Assembly: GCF_020536995.1 (NCBI RefSeq)
Contig: NC_068364.1
Coordinates: 48,050,374-48,114,373, forward strand
Length of the DNA: 64,000 nucleotides
Source: Dreissena polymorpha
Taxonomy: Eukaryota; Mollusca; Bivalvia; Myida; Dreissenidae
Reading direction: 5' to 3'
The stretch's first letter is position 1. Every line of letters begins with the position of its first letter. The position numbers were made by a program, and so were the translations under genes. The notes beneath the pieces were generated by a model. That model was not told the DNA's origin. It saw nothing but the letters and a program-made list of their open reading frames with translations, and did not search any database. Positions 52,851 to 63,721 of the stretch are shown piece after piece.

Positions 52851-53510
52851 CTAAAACAAGCTTTTTACATTTAAGTTTCCCTTGCCCGGACAGAGCGACG
52901 TGTACAGCTTTTGTACGAGATCCATATCATGAGTTATGCGCACTTCCAAATCCAGTGAGTCAGAGGCTTTCAGTTTGAAGATCAATAGATTGTTCGACCT
53001 GTTCCTACGATCATCAACTTCTCTAATTCGTGTTTCAACGACAGATTCAATAGATTCTGTTAGATCTCTTTTTAACGACTCAACAAGGTCCTTTTTCAGT
53101 GTTTCAGAGATGCTAGATTTCACATGTTCAACCTCTTCACGGACAGTGACCTTCACTGAGCTTTCAAGTTTTAATAGTCTATCTTCAAAATTGGTCAAAC
53201 GTGCATCACTATACTGTTTTAAATCGTTTAAGGTAGTTCCAATGGACTTCAAATCACTCTTAAAATATTTACATACCCTGCATATCCAATCAATTTCATT
53301 TCGATGATCTCCCAGTTTCACAAGTTCCTGGTAAAAAGATAGGGGTAATTTGGCACAATCAAGACATACACAATGTTTGCAAACATCGCAACGTAAGCCC
53401 GGGGAATCCTCATCAATTTGGGTGATACTACATAAAATACATAATGCTTTATCTGTCCTACCAGCCACTTTGGATTTACTTCCTGCTCGAGTTCTTCCTC
53501 GGTCGGCCAT
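52851..53510 (-). pseudogene. LINE ORF1 with PHD-like finger and coiled coil (3' part frameshifted)
   Basis: Starts MADRGRTRAGSKSK. A PHD/treble-clef-like cluster follows (CILCSITQ, GLRCDVCKHCVCLDC, WICRVCKYF), then a long charged coiled coil (about residues 90-165) and RSNNLLIFKLK, the beginning of an RRM-like segment. The open frame stops after NVKSLF. The continuation (RLVKKGQPRGEAPPLKVC) is in another frame. CR1-group ORF1 proteins with such fingers are known; binding of element RNA is their presumed role. Confidence 0.78.
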
Positions 53511-53861
53511 GACAGTTCCTGTTCTCGTGAAATCCCGCGATCACAGAAATGACGACACAGTGATATATTTTCACCAAAATATTCCAAATTGTTAATTGTG
53601 CTCAATCCTGGCAGGAATCATAATCCAAATTAGTCCACAAGAGCTCACTTGTCGATTACAAATGATTTTCGCACCAAGAAACGTTTTTTCATTTCAATGA
53701 TTAATGGACCATCACTGGTCATCACTAAAAATCCGTCACTATCACATCCATCCTCGAAATTACTCACATATTACTACAACCATCCAGTAATACCTATATT
53801 TTCACCAAATTTCTCACCGACATTTTATTAAAAACAAGAAAGATAGGTCGACATTTTTAAT

Positions 53862-53863
<2 letters not shown>

Positions 53864-53918
<55 letters not shown>

Positions 53919-53928
53919 TGTGTGTGTG

Positions 53929-53960
<32 letters not shown>

Positions 53961-53980
53961 TGCATGCGTGTGTGTGTGTA
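53864..53980. repeat. (TA)n then (TG)n/(TGCG)n compound microsatellite
   Basis: About 26 TA units are followed by TG and TGCG units. It lies at the left border of segmental copy B. Confidence 0.97.
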
Positions 53981-54484
53981 AATTAATATTCATAATCGTA
54001 AGAGATAACATGCGATGTTCGGTGAATGCTGGGAAGTAAGTTGAAAGTTTAAATCAAATTTGTTCGTAGTTATGAGGTTAAATTAATATCAGTCATTAAC
54101 CACATTTACCGACACATTCAATATATGATATGACAAATTTTTTTATCTTAAAGACTAAGTTATCTCATAAAGAAAAGTAATACGATTCCTGAGGTTCAAT
54201 GTTTAATTTGATTTTCACCATTTATTTTGGATACGCATTGACGTTCGTTAATTAAACACACTTTATTTTCTATTTTATCTACGGAGCTAAAGTGTACAAA
54301 CAATTGATTTTAATAATTATTAAATCGATTCTTAACGTAAGAAATGTCCTAAAAATGTACGATTCTATCGCAAAAAAACTCACTTGACATCGTTAGCCGG
54401 CTGCATGCATCGACAAAAGCCCATAATAGCTGTAACCACACTGTAAATAGTCTATTTATAGATATTTAGATATTAGATATACGT

Positions 54485-54497
54485 TATTTATAGATAC
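54485..54497 (+). promoter_or_regulatory. Candidate TATA box of gene 5
   Basis: TATTTATAGATAC, identical to the box upstream of gene 4 and at the same distance from the start codon. Confidence 0.4.
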
Positions 54498-54723
54498 AAG
54501 CAATGTTCTTTCGGATTATATTTTCAAGTTTTTCATTTGTAGATTCAACGTGGGACCTAGCATTCACAGAAATTTCCTATCTCGTTTAATGAATGAATAA
54601 TATTATACCAAAATAAGGATAACGAAAACGCGTAGTAAACCAACTGAATGTTCGAGTCGATCGACATGTAAACGTGATTCATTTGTATGTTTCGATTAAA
54701 CTAGACGTAGTTACACTGTGATA

Positions 54724-54771
54724 ATGAAGTCGAACAATTCGAAACCAAGTAGTAAAGATTATGGAAAATAA
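54724..54771 (+). promoter_or_regulatory. Upstream ORF overlapping the gene 5 start codon
   Basis: Same 15-codon length and offset as in gene 4. A silent AAT to AAC change leaves the peptide the same. Confidence 0.45.
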
Positions 54772-57700
54772 TTCGAAGTCGGATGTGTCAAACCTTTGCA
54801 ATCTTCAAGAACATTTGTACAATCAGGCGCTGGGAAATTCGGAGTTATGTGACGTCACAATATCCTTCGGAAGCAAGGTATTAGACATTCTGTATTGAAT
54901 GGCTTGACTGTTGATTTATAGCATGTACCGGAACGTTCTACTTCTGGAAACATGAATATGTTTCAACGCTTGGATTATGTTTGAAAGGAAGTGGGTGGAG
55001 CATATTTTCTAATTATTGCTTGGTTTTTTTTTTTCATTATTCAGTATTCAGCCTAAATGAAAGCTAATGTTTAAACCTACATTATCTTTGTTTAATTAGC
55101 CACAACTATGTCCGCAACGTTTAATACTTCCTCGTGTTTAAATATTGGAGTGTTTGCTCCAGTCAAGTTAACGGAAACTGTACAGGCCGAAAATAAAAAC
55201 GTACTTTGTTTCCACTACCATCTAAAAAAATACCAAATGTGTTGGTACGTCGGCTTAACTTTTGTCGCAAAATGCAAGTGAATTTACCATGGTTCATGCT
55301 GGTGTTTGGTTAAAAATGTGTAACTGGCTCTATCAACTTATTTTTCCTGCCCTGTATGTTTATTCTGCCATGCTATCTATTAATAAAAATATTTATTCAA
55401 GTCACATTACTTTAACGCAACAAATTTTACCAGTATGGCAAGGTTGAATATCAGCAATCATTAAAATTAAAAACTAAGTAAAATAGTTCAACAATTTTAA
55501 AATTAAAGAATATAAATTATTTTACAATAGTTACAACATTTAAGTAGGTAATTATTATGAAACTTTGTGCAATTATTAAAATAAAAGAAGTAGAAGATCA
55601 GTATTGTTTGTAACCAAAGTAGTGAGAAAAGTAAGTGGACAGTCCAAACCAAAATATGACAGCATCTTTACAACAGTTTTGGTCGGTTTTTTTTCTCTTT
55701 AACTTGTTTACGTGTCAATCGGAATATGCAATGACATGCATATGTATACCAAATCTCTATCTTAATAATTTCTTTTGTTAGTTTTATAAAGTTTGTGTGA
55801 AATAAGCGAATAAGATCAAATTTAGCAACACTTATCAAAAACCACATTGAATACCCCCTAAAAAATATTTGTCGGCGCATAGAAAAACAAGTACCGGTAG
55901 GGTCGGTCGGGTTAATGGAAACAAACAACTTTATTACTACGCCTTTTAAGCGTATTACGTGTTTATGACCAACCTTGTTTGGGTTAGTTAACTCAACAGC
56001 TAGTCAATTTATTGTATAAAGGTATACACCATGACATGTGCGTGGGGATTCAATTCATTTTGGTTAAAGAGAGGTGTTTGCACTCTATATTGAAGAGCGG
56101 TCGGGGTTTATGAGCACTTAAAGCGAATATGATCACAGAAAGTGTAAAACCAATATAGTTTTTGATACGAATTACTTATGAAACGCATAGTGACTATATT
56201 TAAATAGAGAAAGATGTTAAAATATACACATACTTTCATTGTCAAACTCTGAACAATGGTGTATTACTCATTTAACTCCTTTATGACTATAAACATTGTG
56301 TGTTCTTTAAGTACTGGTAAATCCGGTTTACAAGGAAAAGTGCGAGTGGGTTTACTACTTTCGTGATACGGTTGAAAAACGATGAATACGGCGAAAACTT
56401 ATAGCATGCTAACAAGCTTAAAAACATTTAGCAGAGCGCTTTTCAGAGCAAAATTATATATAAGCTTAAAATAAATTATATATAAGCTTAAAATGGCCTA
56501 ATCACGTTTTGGTAAATTGACAAAATAAAAAAAAATGTTTCAGATTCGCAAATTTTCGTTGCAGCTATGATATTTGTGAGGAAACAGTAATACTGAACAA
56601 CCATGCTCTATAATAGCCATTATATGCATCTGTTGACGATTTAAAAACCTGAAAATTATAAAGCGTTTCAACGCGAAACGAGTTAATAATTTGGAAAGTT
56701 CTGATCTTGCCGTTATATTTTGTGATACTACGAGGATTGCTTATGTAAAGCATAAAATACATCACTCATAGTATGAGAACGGTTGACCGAGTGTCTTAGC
56801 GTTAAACTTTTACTCCAGGGCTCCATGGGTCAGTAGTTCGAGCCCAGTTGATGGTTACCTTTTTTCCTTTCTTTAATTTTATTCTTGTTTTATTACTGGA
56901 TCTTTTTAGATCCAATGTTTACATTTATCAATATAACTTATTTAATGACAAACTTCAGTACATGCAAAAATCTGTGAAAAGGCCCCTTTAATGTATATTA
57001 GAACTGAAACGTGTCGCGAGAAAGCCATGTTCTCATACACTCATATGAATATCGGATATAAGGTTGCGAATACGATACAAATGGTTGGTGTCGGTGGGTT
57101 CCAATCTTATAGGGATCATGTATCGAACAATATTTGTGGGACATTGCAATATTGTTTCTTAACGATATTCAATTTATTATTGGTGCTAGTTTATTTTTAC
57201 TGTTGATTACGGAAATATGCATTATATTCATACGTGTCTTTATTTCAGCAAAAATACCGTCGATGTGCCCTTTTAAACTGTAGTATAATACATTATGCTA
57301 AAATAACGCTGATTTTCTTTTTTCAATATTCAGGAAATGCGGGCGCACTGGTGTGTCCTGGTTCAGTGTCCATACTTCCGAGCTATGTATAACGTGGGGA
57401 TGAAGGAGAAACGCGAAGGTACGAGTATGCTAGCTATGGAAACAAGAATGTGCTAGAATGTGACTTGTAAGACTGGTATGGCGACCTCGATTCCGAGGCA
57501 GTTATTGTTCGCCGTTGTATTCCGTTTTATTCCCTTTATAACTTTTGTTTAATTTTTAAAGACGCTCGCTTTCTAGCCATATAATTGAAAGGTGATAAGC
57601 GTTTATTTCGTATTAAAATTCGCTTTACATCTCGACTTTACTTCCCTCAAATCTTCTTAGTGGATCTGTAATAAGGTCAAGAGAACAATATTTCATGGTA

Positions 57701-60700
57701 AACTGGTTGGAATGTACTATTGCAGATCAGTTATTAGTGCTGATTATGTCTGACACTAAGCAGCAAGCTATTTGCCTTGGGCCGATATATTGACGTCGCA
57801 TATAAGTTATGGGCGAGTTTACTTTAAAGGGGCTTTTTCACAGATTTTGTCATGTTTTGAAGTCTGTCAATAAATGCTTTATATTGATAAATGTAAACAT
57901 TTGATCTAAAAAGCTCCAGTAAAAAATCAGGAGTAAAAATTTAAAAAAAAGTTAACCTCAGCAGGACTCGAACCACTGACCCCTGGAGTCCTGGAGTAAA
58001 AAAGTCTACGATCTAGACTTCTCGGCCATCCTTCCAGATACAATGCCAAACGGTAGTTTCACCAAATATAGCGACAAAAACAGATATGTCCAAATTATTA
58101 ATTCGTTTCGCGTTGCAACGCTTTATAATTTGCAGATTTTTAAATCGTCAAAAGATGTATATAATGGCTATTTTAGAGCATGGTAAATGTTCACTATTAC
58201 TGCTTCCTCACAAATATCATAACTAAAACGAAAATTTGCGAATCTGAAACAACTTTTTTCAATTTTGTCAATTTAACCAAACGTGAAAAGGCCCTTTAAC
58301 TGAAGTCTATCTCGCATATTGTCTATATTTTGTGCGATACTCTTCCAGGCGTAAATGTGTTAATAAATCATTTGATAACACCCGCCTCATATTGGTTGAA
58401 ATACATTTAACTTACGTTTAAATGTTTGACAATTAATCTAAAAGCATCATTTGCTTCTACTTAACACGTCTTAGCATTACTGCTGTTCATATTGTGTACA
58501 ATACCACTACTTGTAATAATTGCATGTATGTTTGGGCCGGGGACCATTACACGTCTTAGTATTACTGCTGTTCATATTGTGTACAATACCACTACTTGTA
58601 ATAATTGCATGTATGTTTGGGCCGGGGACCATTACACGTCTTAGCATTACTGCTGTTCATATTGTGTACAATGTCACTACTTGTAATAATTGCATGTATG
58701 TTTGGGCCGGGGACTTTTAGTACAAATAAACCTATTGTCATTATTGAATAAGTTACATATTTGAAAGACAGCCCTATTAGAAGCTACACATAAAGTGTGA
58801 CCAACTAATCCACACATATGAACATTTTAAAGCATTAGTTTTTTTCAGACTACTTCACAAGAACTGAAAAAAAGATTGCAATTATTTGTTGGATGTAAAC
58901 ACCCACCAAGTTTAACTTGTCCTCTAATACCGACTGATACGTGTAAGTGTCTATAGGCCTTATAAATAAACATCATGTGTTTTTATGCGTTGAGCGTTTC
59001 ATTTTATCGGGAATCATACAGCGTTTTGCCTGTCCAGTTTTTCATACCTTCGTCCAAACGAGGTTAAACCAAATGACCCATTTGGTCCATCAAATACTTA
59101 CATACTGTTTGAATTCAATTTGACCGTGACATTGACCTACTTTTTATTTGAACAAAATCAAAGGGCCAAAACTAGCGGTAGACCCAAGATGACACGATTC
59201 GCTTGATATCAAGTCCGCTTGCTACAGTTTTGATAATTCATTTCATTTTATCGATCAAAACGTCCTCATTATCTGACGTCATTTTTATCATTTTTACATT
59301 GAAAATGACCTCCTTTTACAGTTTTTCCGAATTCTTGGTTTAATGAAATGAAGCGTTTTGTCTACACCAATACTGCTTTCTTCAATAATTTTATACTTAC
59401 ACGAATAATTTATTTTAACACTACAAATACACACATATAACTTGACCCCATGTTGACTTTGATATTTACCTAGGTTTAGATGTATTCTATGTATATGGGC
59501 CAAATAATCAAAAAGCATCATGGGGACATATGCATTTATTGAACGCGGAATCTTGTTAAAACACAATCTAATTACCCTTTGTTTTAGGGTTCTCTAAGTG
59601 TTGCATTTGTTTTTCTGACGTTTGAGCATAAAAACTTCAAATATTATTTCAGGGAAAATCCACATATCTGAAGGGACCGAACACGCTATAAGATCTGCCA
59701 TTGGCTACATATACACCGGGAAGGTTTCACTGGAGTATACTTTGGTCGAGGACCTTCTTCATGCAGCGGACTACTTTCAGATAAATTCCCTTACAGATCT
59801 GTGCAATAATTTCCTTATCAAATTAGAATGGTGTCCGGATAATTGCATTGAGATCTACTTTCTCGCTAAAAACTACAACTTGGAATTATTTAACAACCTC
59901 ATGCACTATATTGCTAACAACTTGATCGTCGTCATTGAGGAACCGAAAAACGTTAAACATATTTCGACTGAAATGATGAACGAGATATCTCTAGTTGCTG
60001 TAGCAGAAAGCATAGAACAGGAGGTGATTTTCCTGTTCTACAGGAAATGGCTTAATTACGACGTTGTGGGTCGAAAAATGGCGTTTGAGGAACTTTTCTG
60101 TTCATTAAATCTTGAAGACACGACGCACATCTTTTTTGAGTCTTTAGCGTGCGATTTCATACAGAACTTCCGACCATGTAGAGATTTCTACCAAAAAACA
60201 CGACAAGCGCTCTTGCGATATCAGTTAAAGCCTAGGCATAACGTAGAAGACACGTTGCTTGTTATTGCCGACCATATTGGCCATAGTTCGGACAGAAGTT
60301 CTCTGTTCCTGTGTGCGTACGTCAAAGATATCAATCGATGGGCGTTTATTACCTCAGTTCCATCGTCAATCGATCATTCCCACGACGATGAAATATTAAT
60401 TGGCGTTGACGAAAATAATCACTGCGTTTATACGTGCAATAATCACATTTGGAATTACGGTGGTGATTTTAGTTCGACGAATCTTAAATTACATATTAAT
60501 AAATACGATTTAAAAACTCGTATTTGGACGGTGGAAAAATACAATTTGCCGATGCAAAAATCAAGGGAAATCGATGTTAAGTGCATATCATTTGTCGCCA
60601 ACAGATTATGTGTTTTATTGACTCCATTGAATTCGTGGGGAGAACCTAAACATGTGACACTGTTGGTATACAATGGACAAGATATTTGTGATGAAACTGT

Positions 60701-61310
60701 CATACTAAAGCTGAGTAGACATTTCACAAACGTCGTTTCAGTGAAAACTTGTATTGTCAAAAACCGCTACTTGGTTATCATGGTAACTATACTAAACAAT
60801 CATGGCACGGAAAAACAGGTCAAGGTCGTGATCAAGGACGTTCATACCAAAAAACTAAAGCGACATAAAATGATTCCGCAAGCAATGCCGGACAACATGA
60901 GCATTTTTGACACGGAGGAGTTGGTTTGTGACACGTTTGATGGAGTTTTGATGACCAAGGTTGACAGTGACAATTACAAGTTTCTCAACGTAGAAAATGG
61001 GCAAGTGTCTTCGAGAAATGGAAAAATTATTCCCAGACATTTTCTATCGGATGAGGACGCTGATAACGCTAACGTCGACGACGAGGAATTTGAATCTTAC
61101 CTTCGAACTGGTAATGGGCTTAACTCCCTGTCCGTGTTCGACGACCGAACCGACACGTTTTCTATGTTTGATTTTGTTTCGGGCGATGTCCATAAAGTCC
61201 CCATTTTACAGTACAGGGTTGTGTCGCAGTGCATTATCCACGTGCCGCTGTCGTCGGATCTCCTGAGGTGTTCCGTTGATTGCAAACAGTGCTTGTACGA
61301 ACTGATGTGA
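54761..61310 (+). CDS. Gene 5: BTB-BACK-Kelch-like protein (619 aa, three exons)
   Basis: Probable Cullin-3 adaptor, recent paralogue of gene 4. Exons are 54761-54877, 57334-57418 and 59653-61310 (GT-AG, phases 0 and 1). Exon 2 encodes the same peptide as in gene 4 (EMRAHWCVLVQCPYFRAMYN). Exon 3 carries HAIRSAIGYIYTGKVSLEYT, DLLHAADYFQINSL, BACK (NCIEIYFLAKNYNLELFNNL; NLEDTTHIFFESL), the propeller (AYVKDINRWAFITSVP) and the ending CSVDCKQCLYELM. The acidic loop (NANVDDEEFE) is two residues shorter than in gene 4, which accounts for the length difference. Open frame upstream of 59653 is intron, as the acceptor TTATTTCAG and the alignment with gene 4 show. Many changes are conservative, so the gene looks functional. 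Confidence 0.93.
55240..55886. repeat. About 640 bp present in gene 5 intron 1 only
   Basis: Copies A and B align up to about 55238 and again from GTACCGGTAGGGTCGGTCGG (55893). Between, copy B alone has AT-rich DNA beginning near TTGGTACGTCGGCTTAAC and ending near TTTGTCGGCGCATAG. No TTAA borders and no known protein. Probably an insertion of unknown type. Confidence 0.5.
56492..56987 (+). mobile_element. TTAA MITE carrying a tRNA-like module, copy C3 (gene 5 intron 1)
   Basis: Paralogue of C2 at the same intron position; flanked by TTAA (56488-56491 and 56988-56991). The left end has drifted (AATGGCCTAATCACG), the right end keeps AGGGGCCTTTTCACAG inverted. A small duplication of TTATATATAAGCTTAAAAT lies just before it. 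Confidence 0.88.
56775..56858 (+). ncRNA. tRNA-like Pol III module inside MITE C3
   Basis: Related to the module in C2 (GTTGACCGAGTG, then AGTTCGAGCCC at 56836-56846, GGTTAC, C, then six T). A base missing from the D-arm (GTGTCTTAGC for GTGGTCTAAGC) points to decay. Confidence 0.6.
57478..57600 (+). repeat. Dispersed repeat piece, relative at 4905-5010
   Basis: See the partner entry. It lies in the part of gene 5 intron 2 that has no counterpart in gene 4. Confidence 0.5.
57828..58295 (-). mobile_element. TTAA MITE carrying a tRNA-like module, copy C4 (gene 5 intron 2)
   Basis: 468 bp in reverse orientation, TTAA at 57824-57827 and 58296-58299. The paralogous site in gene 4 intron 2 is intact and empty (TTAA at 42594-42597, with GAGTTTACT before and CTGAAGT after). 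It therefore inserted into copy B after the duplication, or into B alone before divergence, and used TTAA. Confidence 0.95.
57951..58035 (-). ncRNA. tRNA-like Pol III module inside MITE C4
   Basis: Read on the minus strand: GGATGGCCGAGAAGTCTAGA (class II type D-arm), then a long middle, then GGTTCGAGTCCTGCTGAGG, ending GTTAAC and eight T. Its A- and B-box sequences are the best preserved of the group. Confidence 0.68.
58464..58718. repeat. Three tandem copies of an 85-bp unit in gene 5 intron 2
   Basis: Units start at 58464, 58549 and 58634 with ACACGTCTTAG and end in GGGCCGGGGAC. They are nearly identical. Copy A has a single worn unit end near 42700-42765, so the triplication is specific to copy B and young. 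A 66-codon open frame across it is a by-product. Confidence 0.92.
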
Positions 61311-62096
61311 CAGTAATTGTTTCTGCCGCTTGTTGCGTTAAACATGATGCACTTTCCAGGCTTGCAATCCGTATTTCATTTCACATAAAACAAGCATGTT
61401 GACCTGTTGTTTTTGCGTTCTAATGTCTTAAAATGTTTATTACCGTAAAACTTAAAACCTCGTACAAATAGTTCATTGAGTTTTTAAAACATTTAGGCTT
61501 TTTTTTTTAAACAACTGATCATCAAAAAATGCTTTCAAATTTAAGGACGTCATACCCAATACTGATTTTTATTCTTTCTGAAAATGTAAAATTAAGTTTG
61601 TAATAATTTTTGCGAAAAATTCATTTTCTTTCGAATGTCAGAGTCCAACAAAATGAGCAGGGAACAACTGCAGTAAATGAACTTAGATCCATTGCCACGG
61701 ACTAACAGATCTATACAGATCACAGATCTAATATCGCCGAAAATTACCAGACATTCAGAACAATATTTTCATATCAGTCGATCAAAAAAAAACATATAAA
61801 TATTCACACATTGATGATGATGATGACGACGATAATGACGTACAAAATTAAGATGATGATGATGTTATTGTTTGTTTTGTTTAAATGAAAATTTGAAGAA
61901 AAAAATGTGTTTAAAGGTTGCTTCTTCTAGTTACATTCACACTATAGATAAGACATGTTACAAACATCAGAAAATGTAAACGTATTCAGAATTTAAAGAC
62001 GTGTTGTAAGCCAATTTAAAAACGGAACGTTTTATGGAACACCCGTGGCGGGCGTTGGGCTATGGGCTCAATAACTTAAACAATTTTAAACATATG
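61311..62096. other. 3' flank of gene 5
   Basis: It matches 45355-46389 apart from the shorter GAT runs (61813-61875). No gene seen. Confidence 0.5.
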
Positions 62097-62354
62097 GGCT
62101 GTGCTTTATGAAAAGGGGCTTTAATGTATGTGCGTTGAGTGTTGTCCCAGAATAGCCTGTGCGGTCCGCAAAGGCAAATCAAGGACGACAGTTTACGCCT
62201 TTATGATATTTTTTGTTTACACAGATTCTCTTCTCAGCAAAAATCTAGTTTAGGCGGAAAGTGTCGTCCCTAATTAGCCTGTGAGGACTGCACAGGCTAA
62301 TCTGGGACGACACTTTACGCACATGCAATTAACCCTTTTTTCACAGAGCACGGC
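62097..62354. mobile_element. Nested-palindrome MITE (GTGTCGTCCC family), copy 3
   Basis: Best preserved right half: GGCGGAAAGTGTCGTCCC, ATTAGCCTGTG, GGACTGCACAGGCTAATC, GGGACGACACTTTACGC, and end TTTTCACAGAGCACGGC. The left end is GGCTGTGCTTTATGAAAAGG. It shares its position with 46390-46602. Confidence 0.88.
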
Positions 62355-63145
62355 TCGTATCATCAAAACCTACCTAACTTGAAACCGTTTATACATGATC
62401 ATCATCAAACTTGGTGATCGTGTTTGTAAGCATATTATCACGGCCTAGTTCGTAAGCCAGCTAGAGAGTTTGATGCACTTTTTAATTATTGCCTTTCACT
62501 GATACAATTACAAAATGTACTTTTTTCGCTCTCTTACACGAACAGTTTTAATCGGTTTATCTTGGAACTTTGTTGTGATGTGTGTGGTCAAACAATCTTT
62601 ACCAAGTTCGATAATCAGACGTATCGTGCATCTTGATTATGGCCCTTGCAGTATTAATAATGGTCAACTAAACCCTGTCCGACGTTTAACTCAATTAGTT
62701 TTAATCGTTGCCCCCTTATAATTGTTAACATTGTTGTTGTTGTTTTTTTGCTTAAAAACTTAGCCAAGTATGATAACCAGCCAGATTGCCCGAGGCACTT
62801 CTAAAGAATCGTCATTGAATAATCTGCGATTATATAAATGAATGTTGTCCGCTATCTTATTCAAATAGTTTAATTTTTATAATAATCAAACTTGATCAAT
62901 TTTGCCCATGTGTTTAAACGTCGCATTTTTTACTATTTAAAACTCTTGTTGACTATGATATTGTGACTCAAATTACTAATATATACATGTATTCATCATC
63001 ATCTTATTATGATGGATGGTACTTAACAAAACGAACAATAATATTTCAACCAAACAGTCAGTAACTGACGTATCGTTCCTATTATTTGAAAGATCGTTAT
63101 TTAAAAAATAATTCGAGGCCGATGCACACTCTAGAAATTTGATGT
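62355..63145. other. Downstream flank of copy B, nothing else recognised
   Basis: Collinear with 46603-47905 apart from the copy A-only segment. Confidence 0.5.
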
Positions 63146-63196
63146 TAAACGCATAGACCTATAAAATGTTTGTATTCTATAGGTCTTTGCTAAACG
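63146..63196. mobile_element. 39-bp hairpin insertion with 6-bp target duplication
   Basis: Copy A reads GATGTTAAACGTTACAAC uninterrupted (TAAACG at 47905-47910). Copy B has 39 bp between two TAAACG (63146-63151 and 63191-63196). The insert begins CATAGACCTATA and ends TATAGGTCTTTGC, so AGACCTATA pairs with TATAGGTCT. Confidence 0.85.
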
Positions 63197-63215
63197 TTAC
63201 AACAGAACAATTTAA

Positions 63216-63721
63216 TGGAACATTATACGATTTTGTCGAATATTTATAAATTTATATAAAATATGTAAAAAAAACTTATTATTTTTATATTTCAATATGA
63301 ATTAAAATAAAAGTTAAGAAGAACATGTGTCGAAAAAATGCGAAATAAGCCAGATATTTAATTCTGAAATCGAAAATGTCTAGACTCAGAGTCGAATTCG
63401 CCAGCATGTATATCATGTATGTACGATGTGAATCTAAATTAAGTTGTACGGATTATTTAAATTTCCTGCAACGATATCTATACAAACGACACACGAACAA
63501 TAACTCCGATCCTAATAAAAAGACGAATGCTTCGGTTATTGTAGGAAAATATGTACGAAATATCTTCGTCACAATCGGCTTGGGGCGCTTAATTGTCTTT
63601 GCTGCATTTTATGAAATTCGTCTTCAATGTATAATTAAGTCTTGCCTGCTTTGTGTTATTGTTACATATTTTTATCACATTATTACAATTTATTACTTAT
63701 AAAAAAGCGTATAATCTCCCT
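63216..63721. mobile_element. TTAA MITE, TIR around GGRANATTATACG, copy B only
   Basis: 506 bp between TTAA at 63212-63215 and 63722-63725. The ends TGGAACATTATACG and, inverted, AGGGAGATTATACG match. Copy A has the empty site (TTAA at 47925-47928, ACAA before and GGTTG after). It contains a 108-codon frame (63376-63702) that I do not recognise. Ends starting RGG after TTAA again suggest the T2/Kolobok type. Confidence 0.88.

Noticed and set aside
52936-53307. 123-codon plus-strand frame
   Set aside because: Antisense of the coiled-coil part of LINE ORF1.
53814-54011. His-Thr and Tyr-Ile repeat frame
   Set aside because: Product of the compound TA/TG microsatellite.
58520-58720. 66-codon frame with repeated MHVCLGRG-like units
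   Set aside because: By-product of the 85-bp tandem repeat inside an intron.
59622-59652. Start of gene 5 exon 3 at the in-frame Met at 59622
   Set aside because: This lies in intron 2 just before a clear acceptor (TTATTTCAG); alignment with genes 1-4 places the exon start at 59653.
63376-63702. 108-codon frame inside the copy B-only MITE
   Set aside because: Not listed as a gene: no recognisable domain, and it is confined to a 506-bp insertion with empty-site evidence.
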